Shown in pieces: positions 1 through 9,635 of a stretch of DNA of 41,981 bases; the first letter of the stretch is position 1; each line of letters starts with the position of its first letter. The position numbers and the translations under genes are program-made. The notes below the pieces were generated by a model. It had not been told where the DNA came from and searched no databases. It saw only the letters and a list, made by a program, of their open reading frames with translations. The DNA lies in contig JASANZ010002072.1 in the NCBI GenBank assembly GCA_030849805.1, positions 1-41,981 of the forward strand, written 5' to 3'. Source of the DNA: Sergeia podlipaevii. Lineage: Eukaryota; Euglenozoa; Kinetoplastea; Trypanosomatida; Trypanosomatidae.

Positions 1-267
1 CATCTGATTGACATCATTGATGCAGCCACTCAGCTCGCTGCTTGTGCCTATGTAGTTAATGCCAATGAACAGTGCCTTGACACGTCCTCCAGTATATGGT
101 ACGGGGGCACGATAAGGAACCACTGGGCGGACAGTGCGGCCCTCCTGCTGCGCCTGACTAACATTTACACGTGAAGGACGCTGCACATTAATAAGACCGT
201 TTGGAGAGGTACTGCCAAGAGCAGCACTAGCACCAGCCAACGCCAAACCAAGCAGGAGACCTGCCAT
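1..267 (-). CDS. MCA: Metacaspase, 5' end only (runs off the window)
   Basis: The first 89 codons read M-A-G-L-L-L-G, then a Pro/Arg/Val-rich linker, then RVKALFIGINYIGTSSEL and SGCINDVNQM, where the window ends. The ALFIGINY...L.GC.NDV block is the start of the caspase-like p20 domain of clan CD metacaspases (seen plus family knowledge). These are calcium-dependent cysteine peptidases that cut after Arg/Lys. The catalytic His and Cys lie outside the window, so activity cannot be judged; some trypanosome paralogues lack the Cys. The N-terminus is hydrophobic (GLLLGLALAGASAALG) and could be a membrane-associating or signal-like segment. The start at 265-267 is the only ATG before the domain. 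Being last in the visible array, it is transcribed after the type II membrane protein at 734-2440. Family assignment is firm; the paralogue number is not. Confidence 0.88.
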   Translation of the reverse strand, partial: MAGLLLGLALAGASAALGSTSPNGLINVQRPSRVNVSQAQQEGRTVRPVVPYRAPVPYTGGRVKALFIGINYIGTSSELSGCINDVNQM

Positions 268-733
268 ACGCCCCAGTCAAGAATTAAAGAAAGAAAGTGA
301 AGAGAGCTGCCGTGTTGTGCAGGTTGTGAAACTTACTCCAGCGACCAACTAACCACTGTGTAAGTTAAGCTTTCAGTGAAAGAAAAAGAGGAGTTATTAC
401 GAGGGAAAAATTAGACAGCGTTCATGTATGCAACAGACGAGCGCATGGACATCTGCATAAAAAAAAAACTGTAAAGAGGTCACACTTTGTTGTTGTCGTT
501 TTGCATATACATACTCGAGCGCACGCGCTGCATTTCCAGCCTAGTCCAGCCTGAATGTCTTTCACGTCAAAAGTTATATACTAGCAAGTTCCAGTGTATG
601 ATTTTTTTTGTTTTTTCTTCATCGAAAATAAATTCTCCTATTTGCTGTGATTGACCTGGTGGCAGAAATATATGAACTCTACAGGGAAGACAAGAGGAAA
701 AACGAACTTACAGCTTTGTATGTATAGGAAGTA
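268..733. other. Intergenic region between metacaspase and the 568-aa membrane protein
   Basis: No coding frame is supported. On the minus strand it carries a pyrimidine tract around 385-415 followed by several AGs (about 300-370) that can serve as splice acceptors for the metacaspase, giving a 5' UTR of roughly 50-110 nt. A second tract at 286-309 has no AG before the ATG, so it is less likely to be used. The rest (about 470-730) is probably the 3' UTR of the upstream gene. Confidence 0.5.
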
Positions 734-2440
734 CTACAGAAAATGTACGTGGTTTTCCGGCTTCAAGTTGTTCCGTAGTAGAAATGCTTCAGTGATTTGA
801 CGTCCCGTGTGTAAAAACGGGCTTACGAGAATATCTGATGCCCAGCTAGCAATCTCCACTGCCAGCATCTCATCGCGTGCCCAGTCATCCGATCTTTGAA
901 GTGCAGGCAGCACTGCAATTGACGGATCCTCCTTCAAAAGTTTTCGGACTTCACTCTCTTCATCCTCAGACAAAAGAAGAAGAAAAACTGTCACGGGGTG
1001 AATATCGGCAGCCAACCTTTTAATCGCATTAGCCAAGTCAGCCGGCGCTGGTTCGCACTGGATGGCGATGTTGCCGCCGGTAAGGTGCCGTGTAACACTC
1101 GTGTCGTTGGGAAAGCGAGCGCTGAGATACGTGTGGTGAATGCCATAGTGATGGCCAACCCCATCGCAGCCCTGGTGTTGTTCAAACATGTTGATCATCA
1201 CTGCCAGTGTACGGCGCCCCTCTAATTCCAGCAGCTCCCTGCTGCTCCAATATTGCCTGCCCTCTGTCCGTATCTCACGGGACGCTTGCGTCATGGATCG
1301 CACTGACCAGTACTCCTGAGTGCCATAGTTGTGTGGATTAAAAGCATTGTACTGATCGCAGTTAAGTGCGTAGAAAATCTGAATATCGTTGGTGCTTCTT
1401 CCGACATGAAAGGATAAAAGTGGAGTTGACACTAGTTCATGTAACATTGAGGGTTGACTCTCCTTGTCACCCACCTTTTGTTCACGTGGAGACGTAAACG
1501 CGGATTGAAAAGTTAAGTTGGCATTGTGCTTGTGGTAAGCACACATGCTAGAGGTCAGCACATCACCCATTCGGCGCGCCACAAAAGAAGATGTGACGCC
1601 GTAAGATGGGGCAGCATGATTCACCACCACGATGTCATCACCAGATCTGTTGAAAAACTGTGGTTGGGGCTTCTCGGCAACATTATATCCACCATGCCGA
1701 CCTGAAAACAAAAACAAGTTACTCGTATTCCACTTTTCTAAATCATACTTATCGGAGTGAAAGATACTGCGCAACTTTTCCTCGTAGTACATGAATATAG
1801 TACCACTATTGTTTTCGCTTCGACCATATACGGACTTCCATTTGGCTCGCAGCACGTCGTCAGAAAGCACGCGGCATCCGGGAATGCCGTTGCACATCTC
1901 AACGTAGATGTTGCGATATTCGTTCACAGACTTTGCCAAATTGATGGCGTATTCACCATTTCCGTTGGTCATGGCGGCAATGGATGCGCGGATGCCTTCG
2001 TTCATCGTTTCCACTTCTATGATACGCTCCCTTTGAGTGGTGTCTCCTGGATCAGCCCCCGCAATTCTTTCCTTGAGGGCATCCACTTGCTCCTCGCACC
2101 TTTCCACTAGGGCACTTACCTTTTGATACTCTGTATCAAAGCCATTCAGCTCCTCTTTCTGTGCTAATATATCTTTATGCAGAGGTATCAAATCATGTTT
2201 GTCGCCGCTAAGGGCATTTATGAGCTCCTTGCGTTCCGCAGCACATGCATCGGCCTTCTCTGCAAATGAATTGCGCAATTGGCTTTGCTCACTCAGTGTA
2301 GGTAAAAAATGCTCCTTCATATCCGAGACACCCCAATGATAGCCCGCGGTAAAGCAAATAATGGTCGCCACGACAATGCCAGTCAGCACAATCGGATGGA
2401 AACTGAGTTCCGTTTTGGGCGAGCGAGTATTAGCTCTCAT
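734..2440 (-). CDS. Type II membrane protein, possible glycosyltransferase
   Basis: 568 aa from the first ATG (2438-2440); the frame extends 22 codons further only from a TTG and is not used. A short basic N-terminus is followed by one hydrophobic helix (about residues 16-34, IVLTGIVVATIICFTAGY), then an acidic/basic coiled-coil stem (about 50-150) with Cys residues, then a globular domain. This is the type II layout of Golgi/ER glycosyltransferases. The C-terminal quarter has an alternating beta/alpha pattern: a strand NIAIQC, then VFLLLLSEDEESEV, then an acidic helix, then ASDILVSPFLHTGRQITEAF. This loosely recalls the donor-binding half of fucosyltransferase-type GT-B enzymes (inference). 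No HxRxxD motif is present, so the reaction is unknown. A lumenal tethering protein is the alternative. Confidence 0.62.
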   Translation of the reverse strand: MRANTRSPKTELSFHPIVLTGIVVATIICFTAGYHWGVSDMKEHFLPTLSEQSQLRNSFAEKADACAAERKELINALSGDKHDLIPLHKDILAQKEELNGFDTEYQKVSALVERCEEQVDALKERIAGADPGDTTQRERIIEVETMNEGIRASIAAMTNGNGEYAINLAKSVNEYRNIYVEMCNGIPGCRVLSDDVLRAKWKSVYGRSENNSGTIFMYYEEKLRSIFHSDKYDLEKWNTSNLFLFSGRHGGYNVAEKPQPQFFNRSGDDIVVVNHAAPSYGVTSSFVARRMGDVLTSSMCAYHKHNANLTFQSAFTSPREQKVGDKESQPSMLHELVSTPLLSFHVGRSTNDIQIFYALNCDQYNAFNPHNYGTQEYWSVRSMTQASREIRTEGRQYWSSRELLELEGRRTLAVMINMFEQHQGCDGVGHHYGIHHTYLSARFPNDTSVTRHLTGGNIAIQCEPAPADLANAIKRLAADIHPVTVFLLLLSEDEESEVRKLLKEDPSIAVLPALQRSDDWARDEMLAVEIASWASDILVSPFLHTGRQITEAFLLRNNLKPENHVHFL

Positions 2441-3079
2441 CCTGCCACTGTTGTCGCTGATACTTTTTGCTGTCTTTATCGTCTTTGATGTTGCCTCTCT
2501 CCCCAAGTATTTCTCTCCTTCTGGCTGCTAGCGGATCAGAGCACTAGCAAAAGCAAACTGTATATTCCTCAACTCTTTACTGTGCAAATCAATACTTAAA
2601 AAAAAAAATGGGAAAGAAAAAGAAGAGAAAAGTGGTGGAATAATTTTCAAAGTGTTTGCTGATACACTAACACAGTGATTCATGTGGGTGTGGAGGGCAT
2701 ATGTGATAAGAAGTGTACGAGTATCGTACACAATGCAATTGAAGACAGTTTTTCCTTTCTTTTTCTTGCTGTAATTGTTACTTTCATGTTAGGCATACAC
2801 GGAGAAAGAAAAGGAAAAGAAGAAAGAGAAACGAGATGGGCGGGGGGGAGCTTGATAAGTGTATAACAGTTATTTGCTTGTTTATGTATCGTGGCAACTT
2901 TTCTCTCGTCAACTACTGCCCAAGAAAAGATAAATAAAAGACAAATATGTCATGAATGGCGCTCACAAAGTGTTCTTTTTCAAAGCGTGTGCTACTCCCT
3001 CTGTCATCTGCTTTTCCCTGTCCTCTCCCCATCCCCCCCCCCCACCCTCCTCTCTCTCCCACCCAGTTGTTTCATTTTG
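2441..3079. other. Intergenic region with G-run on the coding strand
   Basis: No supported gene. It contains homopolymer and purine/pyrimidine-biased stretches: A9 near 2599-2607, a pyrimidine-rich segment near 2750-2770, and an 11-C run at 3033-3043 in a C/T-rich block (about 3000-3065). That block reads as G-rich RNA just downstream of the stop codon of the 762-aa gene. Pyrimidine stretches on the minus strand, for example the complement of 2608-2640, could supply the splice signal for the 568-aa protein. Confidence 0.5.
3028..3065 (-). other. Potential G-quadruplex in a 3' UTR
   Basis: The minus strand reads GGGTGGG, a GA-rich spacer, GAGGAGGGT, eleven Gs, AT and GGGG. That is at least four runs of three or more Gs separated by short loops. 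It begins about 15 nt after the stop codon of the 762-aa gene, so it would lie in that mRNA's 3' UTR or at its processing site. The G-tracts are seen directly; folding is inference. Confidence 0.45.
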
Positions 3080-5368
3080 TTACTCTAAGTGGGGATCAAG
3101 CGCGCGGGCTAAAGCTTCGCGTATTTCTCCTGCGCGTGGTGACAAATCTTTCCGCATTATGACGTGGCGAATCAGCGTTAGCTCGAGAGCTTGTGCAAGC
3201 ATTGGCACAAGGCACGTTGCAACCTCTGTAGCAAAAGATAGGGCAGTCTGCGGTGCTAGGCTCCTGCTGTTAGCGCTAGCAGCCACACATCTCACCGGCA
3301 TCTGCTTGATTAAGAGCAACGTCTGGGCAGCGTGCTCCACAAGGGTAAAAATCGTGCTTGGGTGGGCTGCAAAATCGCACTCATCGTATGCAGACAGGAC
3401 CTTCTCTATTGCATCCAAGCAGTAGGTGCTTGCTTCCAGTAGTTCTGTGGGGCCTTCCGCCGCATTGTCACTGGAGCGCTCCTCGCAGACACGAAGCTGT
3501 GTCGCAGCCTTGACGTATGCCGAGACCGCCGCGCACACATTAAGCGAGCGCGCCACTTCCACGGTAGCACACGCGTCCAATGCGATGAACGAATTCTGGA
3601 CTGCCTCGCCGACGTAGTGAACACATTGGCTCGTGAGAGCACTCTCAGAGATGAGCTGGTGCTTTAGCTCCCACTGCACAGGCTTCACACTCTGCGCTTC
3701 AACAGCAAGCCATACCGCCCATGCGTAATCCCCGTGGTTAAAGCGGGTGGTTATGATGAAGCGGTGGGCCTCTCTGAAGGCACGCTGCCGGTAAAACTCA
3801 AGAGCCTCGAGCCACTTGAGCACTGTTTCGTTGTCTGTCAGCTTCTCCTGAAGTCGAGCACGCATAGCGCCGGCGTGCTTACTAGCAGGATCAAAGCAAG
3901 TCCGCATAAACGTGCTGAAGCGGAGATACTGACGTGTGTCTTGGGCAGCCACCTGCGCGCCGTACATGCAAACATTAAACATCTCAACAGGGTTCATAAG
4001 GGGTGATAGAGCCGCATACGTGCCTGCCACTCGCCACAAGCGGGTGTTGTACCGAAAAAGCTCGAGGTACGCCAATATAACTGCATTGCGAGCAAATGTA
4101 AGGTCGATAAGAGCGCACGACGCCACCACTGCGGGAGCACAAACATCTGCCACATGCGCCGCCATGCATGCAAGAGCAAAGCGGCGGCAGCTGCAGTCAT
4201 TCGGGTTTAGAAATGCCTCACTCTCCACGTCGGCCACCATCACCCTGCTATTATCTTCATCGCCCTCGTCGCATTCAGCTTGGTGAGGAGAAGCACTGAA
4301 CATATTCTCAGGCGTCCACACAAAGTGCTTATCGGCAACCTCGCCAGCAACACGCATGGCCTCCACGACGTCCTCCACGCACCGCGCACGTAGCAGCTGC
4401 GCAATGATCGCGTACTGCCATTGATTGGTCTCATCTTTCGTCCAGTCCTTGCGGGCATCCTTAAAGATGAACTCCACCTCACTCAAAGTGGCAAGTGGAG
4501 CCGCAATAGAGCAAGCAGCCACGACATACTCAAACAGTGTAAGGCGGCTATCTATGCATCGCGTGCGCAGAAGCTGCGCGTCGCCGCTTATCACGAGAAG
4601 CATGTCAAAACACAGAAGTCGAAGATCCTGCGCTATGTGGGCCGCTGCGGAGATGGGACGATTTCCAGACTCTTTCACGCTGTCCCCTAATACACGCTTT
4701 GCTTCATAAATCTGTCCATTCGCGTTTTCCACCCACGCCGCATGGCTCTGTGGAGTGTCAAAAGACTCGTATAGTAAGCGCTTCACGTCAGCCAGCGCAC
4801 TTTCCATTTCAGCGGTAAAGGGGTTCTCAGTAGCCGTACGTAGAAAGTTAATCAGAGCATCCACGAGCGCGGCTGCATTGGCGAAGTTACCTGCAAAAAA
4901 CATACGTTCGATCGCATCTAAAAAAAAGGCGCCAATATCAAAAGTATCGTCTTCAGAGGATGTACTTGCATTCATAAGTCGCAGTTCCTGCACTTTCTCC
5001 TCGACGTACATCTCATCAATAAAATATGTGCTATACCACAGCTGCAGAGCAGAACTCATGGCTATCTTGCCCGCATCCGGTTCCTGCAGAATTGCCATAA
5101 CAGTCGACACAAGACCCCACAGCGCATTGACCGCACCATCCCCCAGAGGCTGCACCTCCTGCCGGTACCGCTCTGACCACAAGCTTGGCCAGTTGGCATC
5201 CATAGGAATTGCGCCTGCCTGCGGCACTAGCTTTGTCTTCATCACCTCCACGATCACTGTGGGGGGAAGAGCTGCCTTTTCGTATCTACCGTGCTGCAGG
5301 TGAGAGAAGATCTCAAGCTGCGCAGTGACCACGCGGACTACCCGCTCAGGAACGTAGTCGTTCCTCAT
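3080..5368 (-). CDS. Large alpha-helical solenoid protein, unknown (possibly nucleoporin-like)
   Basis: 762 aa, with an ATG at 5366-5368 and an in-frame stop upstream, so the start is secure. No signal peptide or membrane helix is evident. The whole chain is a run of amphipathic helices rich in Ala/Leu with short turns (for example residues about 80-200 and 400-760), typical of an alpha-solenoid scaffold. An acidic loop with ECDEGDEDNS lies in the middle. Length and all-helical character are compatible with ACE1-type nucleoporins such as Nup85 (about 650-750 aa) or with coat/tethering scaffolds. I see no diagnostic motif, so this is a guess. The G-rich 3' flank is noted separately. The coding pattern is clear (long uninterrupted frame, ordinary codon use); function is unassigned. 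Confidence 0.75.
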   Translation of the reverse strand: MRNDYVPERVVRVVTAQLEIFSHLQHGRYEKAALPPTVIVEVMKTKLVPQAGAIPMDANWPSLWSERYRQEVQPLGDGAVNALWGLVSTVMAILQEPDAGKIAMSSALQLWYSTYFIDEMYVEEKVQELRLMNASTSSEDDTFDIGAFFLDAIERMFFAGNFANAAALVDALINFLRTATENPFTAEMESALADVKRLLYESFDTPQSHAAWVENANGQIYEAKRVLGDSVKESGNRPISAAAHIAQDLRLLCFDMLLVISGDAQLLRTRCIDSRLTLFEYVVAACSIAAPLATLSEVEFIFKDARKDWTKDETNQWQYAIIAQLLRARCVEDVVEAMRVAGEVADKHFVWTPENMFSASPHQAECDEGDEDNSRVMVADVESEAFLNPNDCSCRRFALACMAAHVADVCAPAVVASCALIDLTFARNAVILAYLELFRYNTRLWRVAGTYAALSPLMNPVEMFNVCMYGAQVAAQDTRQYLRFSTFMRTCFDPASKHAGAMRARLQEKLTDNETVLKWLEALEFYRQRAFREAHRFIITTRFNHGDYAWAVWLAVEAQSVKPVQWELKHQLISESALTSQCVHYVGEAVQNSFIALDACATVEVARSLNVCAAVSAYVKAATQLRVCEERSSDNAAEGPTELLEASTYCLDAIEKVLSAYDECDFAAHPSTIFTLVEHAAQTLLLIKQMPVRCVAASANSRSLAPQTALSFATEVATCLVPMLAQALELTLIRHVIMRKDLSPRAGEIREALARALDPHLE

Positions 5369-6097
5369 GGACGCTATGCTTGCAGTTGTGTATGTGCTGA
5401 TTGCCTACTCTCTTTTTGTTGGCAAGTACCGCTCTGTGTGTCTGTAGATTCTGTCGAGGGCCACAGTTCTATATGTTTGTTTGACTTTTACTTTTCCTCC
5501 GTGATGGAAACAAGTACCACTATATCGTCTTCCAGGAGACTAGGTAACGCAGCTAGCTTAAAATATGTATATCTGCTCAGCTTGATGAGCGACAACTATA
5601 ATATAAAAAATGTTTAAAAAGTAGTAATGAGAAGGAGACCAAAGAAAAAATGATTGGTGACGATCGCATATGCATGACATGATCCTGTACTACAGTTTAC
5701 CAACGACCTTGTGGGGTGGCATTAGTATCGTAAAAAGTGCCTGTGTTCATTCATCTCTTTTCTTGAGTCATTAATAAATCTTCATTTTCATCTTGATGGT
5801 CAAAGAGGTTTAATACCAAACAACAGAGAGCGATATCGCTGAAGGACTTGCTCTTTTCAGAAGAAAAAAACTGTTGAACTGTACAATGTGGTGACGTTTC
5901 TTTTTTTTTTTTTTTAAGAAGGCAGGTGATCTCCCAGACTGCCAGCTCATTATATGAAGCTTAATGCATCAGAGAGGACACAAAAATATAGGGGCGAAGA
6001 AGCAAGAAAAAAAAAAAGTGAACCATGGATGGTGCTTTTTCAAAAATTAAAAATAGGATAAGCAAAACACAACGAGAGTACTATTTCACAGAGGTAT
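5369..6097. other. Intergenic region, no gene seen
   Basis: About 730 bases of AT-rich sequence with many stop codons. The only longer frame (5291-5617 on the plus strand) overlaps the neighbouring gene antisense and has no family features. On the minus strand it contains T-rich segments near 6010-6020 and 5860-5870, and an A14 tract on the minus strand (complement of 5902-5915). It should hold the 3' UTR of the 923-aa membrane protein gene and the splice signal for the 762-aa gene. Confidence 0.5.
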
Positions 6098-8869
6098 TCA
6101 AGGTGTTGTATCAAGCTCCAATGCCCTTCTGATGCTTGTGTCTCCCCCAGCACCACCTCCTCCCTCTTCACTCGTTCCATCACTCCCCCTCTTTTCTGCC
6201 TTACCGCCTTTCTCTCCAATCAAATCTATGCTGTCGCAGGCTTCCACGGCTGCTGCCTCCGCCTTAGCCGGAGACGTCTTTGCTCTTGCTGGGCTATTGC
6301 TAAGACTATCGGCAATTGCCACGGATACCTGGCGCGCCAGCATACCTCGTCGTGGCCATGCCCAGACCACTAAAGCTAGCACACCAACAAGTAGCACCAC
6401 AATTAGTAAGTCCTTGAGAAGTTGATACAAAAAGTTGCCAAGTGTCTCCTGCAGCAGTGAAGCTAACACCCCGCGCGCCACAGTAAGCGGCAGCACCTGG
6501 TGCCATGTCGGACCAAGAGGAACACAAAAGAACGTCAAAAACAGCTGTGAAGACATGTATGGAAGAATGTAACGAAGAGTGAGGTTGTACAGCTTGTTGG
6601 TGAAGGGAAGCACTGATAGGCCCACGAGCACAACGAGCATGGCAAGGTGATGTACGACGTATCGCACCGAGTTGTACTGATGTGATCTAACGAGTAAAGC
6701 GACGCCGTGAAGAGTGCGCACTATAGCGCTGCTCTTCACACGGCCCGCAAAGCGTGAATTGCCCAGAGCCGCCGCGGCAGCAACTGGTGATGCCAGTGCG
6801 GCACCAACAGCCCCCATGCTACTCTGCCGCATCCACTTTTGTCGTTGGCGAGCCTTCGCAGCGTCGTCGGCCGCTAAAAGGTCCTTCATCTCATTGCGTA
6901 GTGCCAGCACAAGTAGAACTGTCTGTGCGAGAGTCATAAAGAAATGAATGAAAAATGATGTGTGCTCGTAGATACCCAGCACAGTGCGCTTCACACGCCA
7001 CCCCACACCAATCACACGCATGGCGGTATAAAATACCAATATCATCCCTCTTCCTGCACGAGAAACTATCCAGCGCACAACCGCGAGTTCCCACTGCATC
7101 TCCCGCAGCTCCTCCGCAACCAGCCAGTCGAAGGTACGCCGCAGTGAAAGCACACCAAGCACTGGGCTTACCATCGACGTGCAAACTGTGTGGAGCCCCG
7201 CTGCCACCTTCATTAAAATTGCGGTAACGCGGCACGCAGTCCACATCACACCATCTAACAACACCGGGAAGCCACTGGTGGCCTGTGTGAGGCATGTGTA
7301 CACAACGCATATAATGCGCTTGGTCATCGCCAGCTCCACATCCCACGCCCACCGGTACAGAGCCCAAACACCTGGGACAAGATCAATCGCATCCAACGCG
7401 CTGCTTAGCGCTGCTGCCGCGTACTGACGGCATTGTGCACCAAATTGATAACTCGGCGAGTGGGCAGCCAAGTAGCCGCACTCTTCACAAAAGCCACCAG
7501 TGGCACTGCACGTGCTCGCAGACGATCCACACACAGTGCCTAGACATGCTTGAGCCACGTGTGTTAATGCAGTGACGACGTATGGTGTGAGGTCATGAAA
7601 CCAAACAAGCAAAGCCTCAAACGCGACGGCTGTCCACCGCCCTATGGCCTTGACGACAATCAAAGCGCCATGTGCAGCAGAAAGAACCACCCTGTCTGTA
7701 AAGGCTGTGAGCATCTTACGCACTTTAAGAGTGTGCTGGGGGATATAAATGCGCATCTTCAGCAAAGGAGGAATGCCTTGAATAAAATCAGTTGAGACAC
7801 CAGTATTACGCAGCTCCTCTCGAATATCCATGGCAGTGATGTTGGGCTCTCGAGGAGGTAGACACTGCACAGCGGCTGAGAGGGGAGTGCTGAGCTGGTC
7901 ACGAAGAGCATCACATGAATCGCTGAAGTCAATACGGACACTCTTCAAAAAAGAAGAATTAAACTTGGATGAAAACTCTAAATTGGTGTTGACTAACACA
8001 AGATCCGACCGAGCTGTTAGGCACCACGCCAGCTGCACCGTGCTGTTGAGTTCAGGAACCTGGCACCGAATAGTCGAATCACGAACTGTGTTGTGTGACC
8101 CAAACAGTGTCACACGGTCTGAGCGCGCATCCCTGACAGCGCCGTACCTGCGGAGCGTAAGAAAGTCCCCTATGGATGTGAGATGCTGTGTGGGGAAAAC
8201 CACACTCGCACTGGGCTCGGGCACAGTACACACAGGCCCGCGCCGGCGCCAGCCAAGCATTGCCTCTGCGATTGGTAGAGCCCATTCAAAGGCAGGCACG
8301 CTGTCCCCACCATCCTCATTCCTCCCTCGGTCCTCCATCTCCAACTCGTCGTCTCCCTCACGCAAAGTGACAAAATCGTAATACACATAAAGCTGGCGGT
8401 CTCGCGAAGTGTCCGGCGACCAAGCAACAGAGTCGCCGCTAAGGGAGCTCAGGAGCACTTGTTCCCCTCTGAAGGCACTGCGCCACTCCACAGCGTAAGA
8501 TGGCACCCGTACCGTGACGATAGAAAGTAGTTGGGGGGAGGCCACAATGCTCAAAAAGATAAAGGCACCTACAAAGATCCACCGCACACTACGCCAAGAC
8601 CAACCAAGAGCTAATGCAGTCCCTGCTGAGAGTGCCACTGTCGGCGCTGTGAGACCACCAGCGGAGGTAACGAGCAAAGCTGCAACGCTCACTGTTGTGC
8701 ACGCGACCAGCATATCAAAGCGCCATCCAACACGCAAAGACGGAGCTATTTTCAGTAGGAGGTAGCCTGTGAAGCGTGCTGCCGCGCGTGCAAATGCAAA
8801 GCAAAAAAGACCTATAGACACCACTATGAGCAACGAATAGAAACTCCATTCATCTAAAAAGATGCTCAT
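6098..8869 (-). CDS. Polytopic membrane protein, unknown function
   Basis: 923 aa from the first ATG (8867-8869); 29 further upstream codons are open only from a TTG. It begins with three or four hydrophobic segments (about residues 10-30, 50-90 and 95-118, e.g. LIVVSIGLFCFAF and FVGAFIFLSIVA). A soluble, probably lumenal/extracellular, domain of about 270 residues with several Cys follows. Next come amphipathic or re-entrant hydrophobic stretches with a Cys cluster (TVCGSSASTCSATGGFCEEC). Near the end there are further strong helices (LAMLVVLVGLSVLPF and LLIVVLLVGVLALVVWAW). The tail of about 80 residues is cytosolic in character: Ser/Ala/Lys-rich with a run of Gly/Glu. I recognise no transporter or channel signature. 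The antisense and alternate-frame readings in this interval are shadows. Confidence 0.78.
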   Translation of the reverse strand: MSIFLDEWSFYSLLIVVSIGLFCFAFARAAARFTGYLLLKIAPSLRVGWRFDMLVACTTVSVAALLVTSAGGLTAPTVALSAGTALALGWSWRSVRWIFVGAFIFLSIVASPQLLSIVTVRVPSYAVEWRSAFRGEQVLLSSLSGDSVAWSPDTSRDRQLYVYYDFVTLREGDDELEMEDRGRNEDGGDSVPAFEWALPIAEAMLGWRRRGPVCTVPEPSASVVFPTQHLTSIGDFLTLRRYGAVRDARSDRVTLFGSHNTVRDSTIRCQVPELNSTVQLAWCLTARSDLVLVNTNLEFSSKFNSSFLKSVRIDFSDSCDALRDQLSTPLSAAVQCLPPREPNITAMDIREELRNTGVSTDFIQGIPPLLKMRIYIPQHTLKVRKMLTAFTDRVVLSAAHGALIVVKAIGRWTAVAFEALLVWFHDLTPYVVTALTHVAQACLGTVCGSSASTCSATGGFCEECGYLAAHSPSYQFGAQCRQYAAAALSSALDAIDLVPGVWALYRWAWDVELAMTKRIICVVYTCLTQATSGFPVLLDGVMWTACRVTAILMKVAAGLHTVCTSMVSPVLGVLSLRRTFDWLVAEELREMQWELAVVRWIVSRAGRGMILVFYTAMRVIGVGWRVKRTVLGIYEHTSFFIHFFMTLAQTVLLVLALRNEMKDLLAADDAAKARQRQKWMRQSSMGAVGAALASPVAAAAALGNSRFAGRVKSSAIVRTLHGVALLVRSHQYNSVRYVVHHLAMLVVLVGLSVLPFTNKLYNLTLRYILPYMSSQLFLTFFCVPLGPTWHQVLPLTVARGVLASLLQETLGNFLYQLLKDLLIVVLLVGVLALVVWAWPRRGMLARQVSVAIADSLSNSPARAKTSPAKAEAAAVEACDSIDLIGEKGGKAEKRGSDGTSEEGGGGAGGDTSIRRALELDTTP

Positions 8870-9050
8870 TGCGAAACTAGCATAGTGCAGTGAAACACTG
8901 GAAGGTGCTATAAAGACAGAGCTTTGTGCCTTAATGAAATCTTTTGAAGCCACCAACTGACTGATCCAGCTTCTAAATATAACGAGATTATTTGAGATAC
9001 TAACGAAAGAGAGGGAGTCACGTCTACAGACACGCTCTCTGTTGTGAAAC

Positions 9051-9097
9051 CTTCATCAAGTAAAACACAAAAGGAAAAGAGAGAGGGAGAAGACAGG
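9051..9097 (-). promoter_or_regulatory. Predicted trans-splice signal for the 923-aa membrane protein gene
   Basis: The minus-strand sequence complementary to 9062-9097 is almost pure pyrimidine (CTTCTCCCTCTCTCTTTTCC core). The first AG downstream is the complement of 9051-9052. Joining the spliced leader there would give a 5' UTR of about 181 nt. This places the mRNA start upstream of the ATG at 8869. Inferred from the trypanosomatid rule of pyrimidine tract followed by first AG. Confidence 0.5.
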
Positions 9098-9618
9098 CAA
9101 AAATATATGTCCGAGTCACTCACTGTGAGCTCTTGTGCGTGGCTCCTCACAACGGCAAGATAAGCGCAAGAAGCATCGTTGTTCCGTTTGTAAAAGAGTG
9201 TGCGTAAAAAAAAAAAAAATTTCGTATGTATTCTCTGCCTCACAGCTTTTGGTGTGCATGCTTTTGAGCTTTTCGTTTGATAAATAAAGTGTGGTGTATT
9301 TAAGAGGCAATGTGCAAGCAAAGAGAAAGGAGCGTTCTATATACAATGCGTCAATTCAACCACGCACCACCAAAAGCGAAGACTGTATGCATAAAACAAA
9401 AAGTCCATGTATAGGTATCAGCAAAAAAAATAGTGCCTATATACGCAACGCGGATTACGGCAATGATAACAATAGTAATGATGATATATAGAGGTATTCA
9501 AAAAGAAAAGGGATTACTGCTTGCGTTGTTTATAAATATTATATCTCCACGTGTATAGACGCTTCATCCCCTTCTCTCGTGTACGCCTTGGTGCACGCGC
9601 ATTTGCTCACCTTTCCTT

Positions 9619-9635
9619 TGTGTGTGTGTGTGTGT
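9619..9635. repeat. (TG)n microsatellite
   Basis: Eight TG units in the intergenic region downstream of the neurobeachin-like gene. On the coding (minus) strand it reads as CA repeats. Confidence 0.9.

Noticed and set aside
6891..7367. Minus-strand 158-codon frame rich in Cys/Gly
   Set aside because: Alternate frame inside the 923-aa membrane protein gene, which is open continuously with sensible membrane helices.
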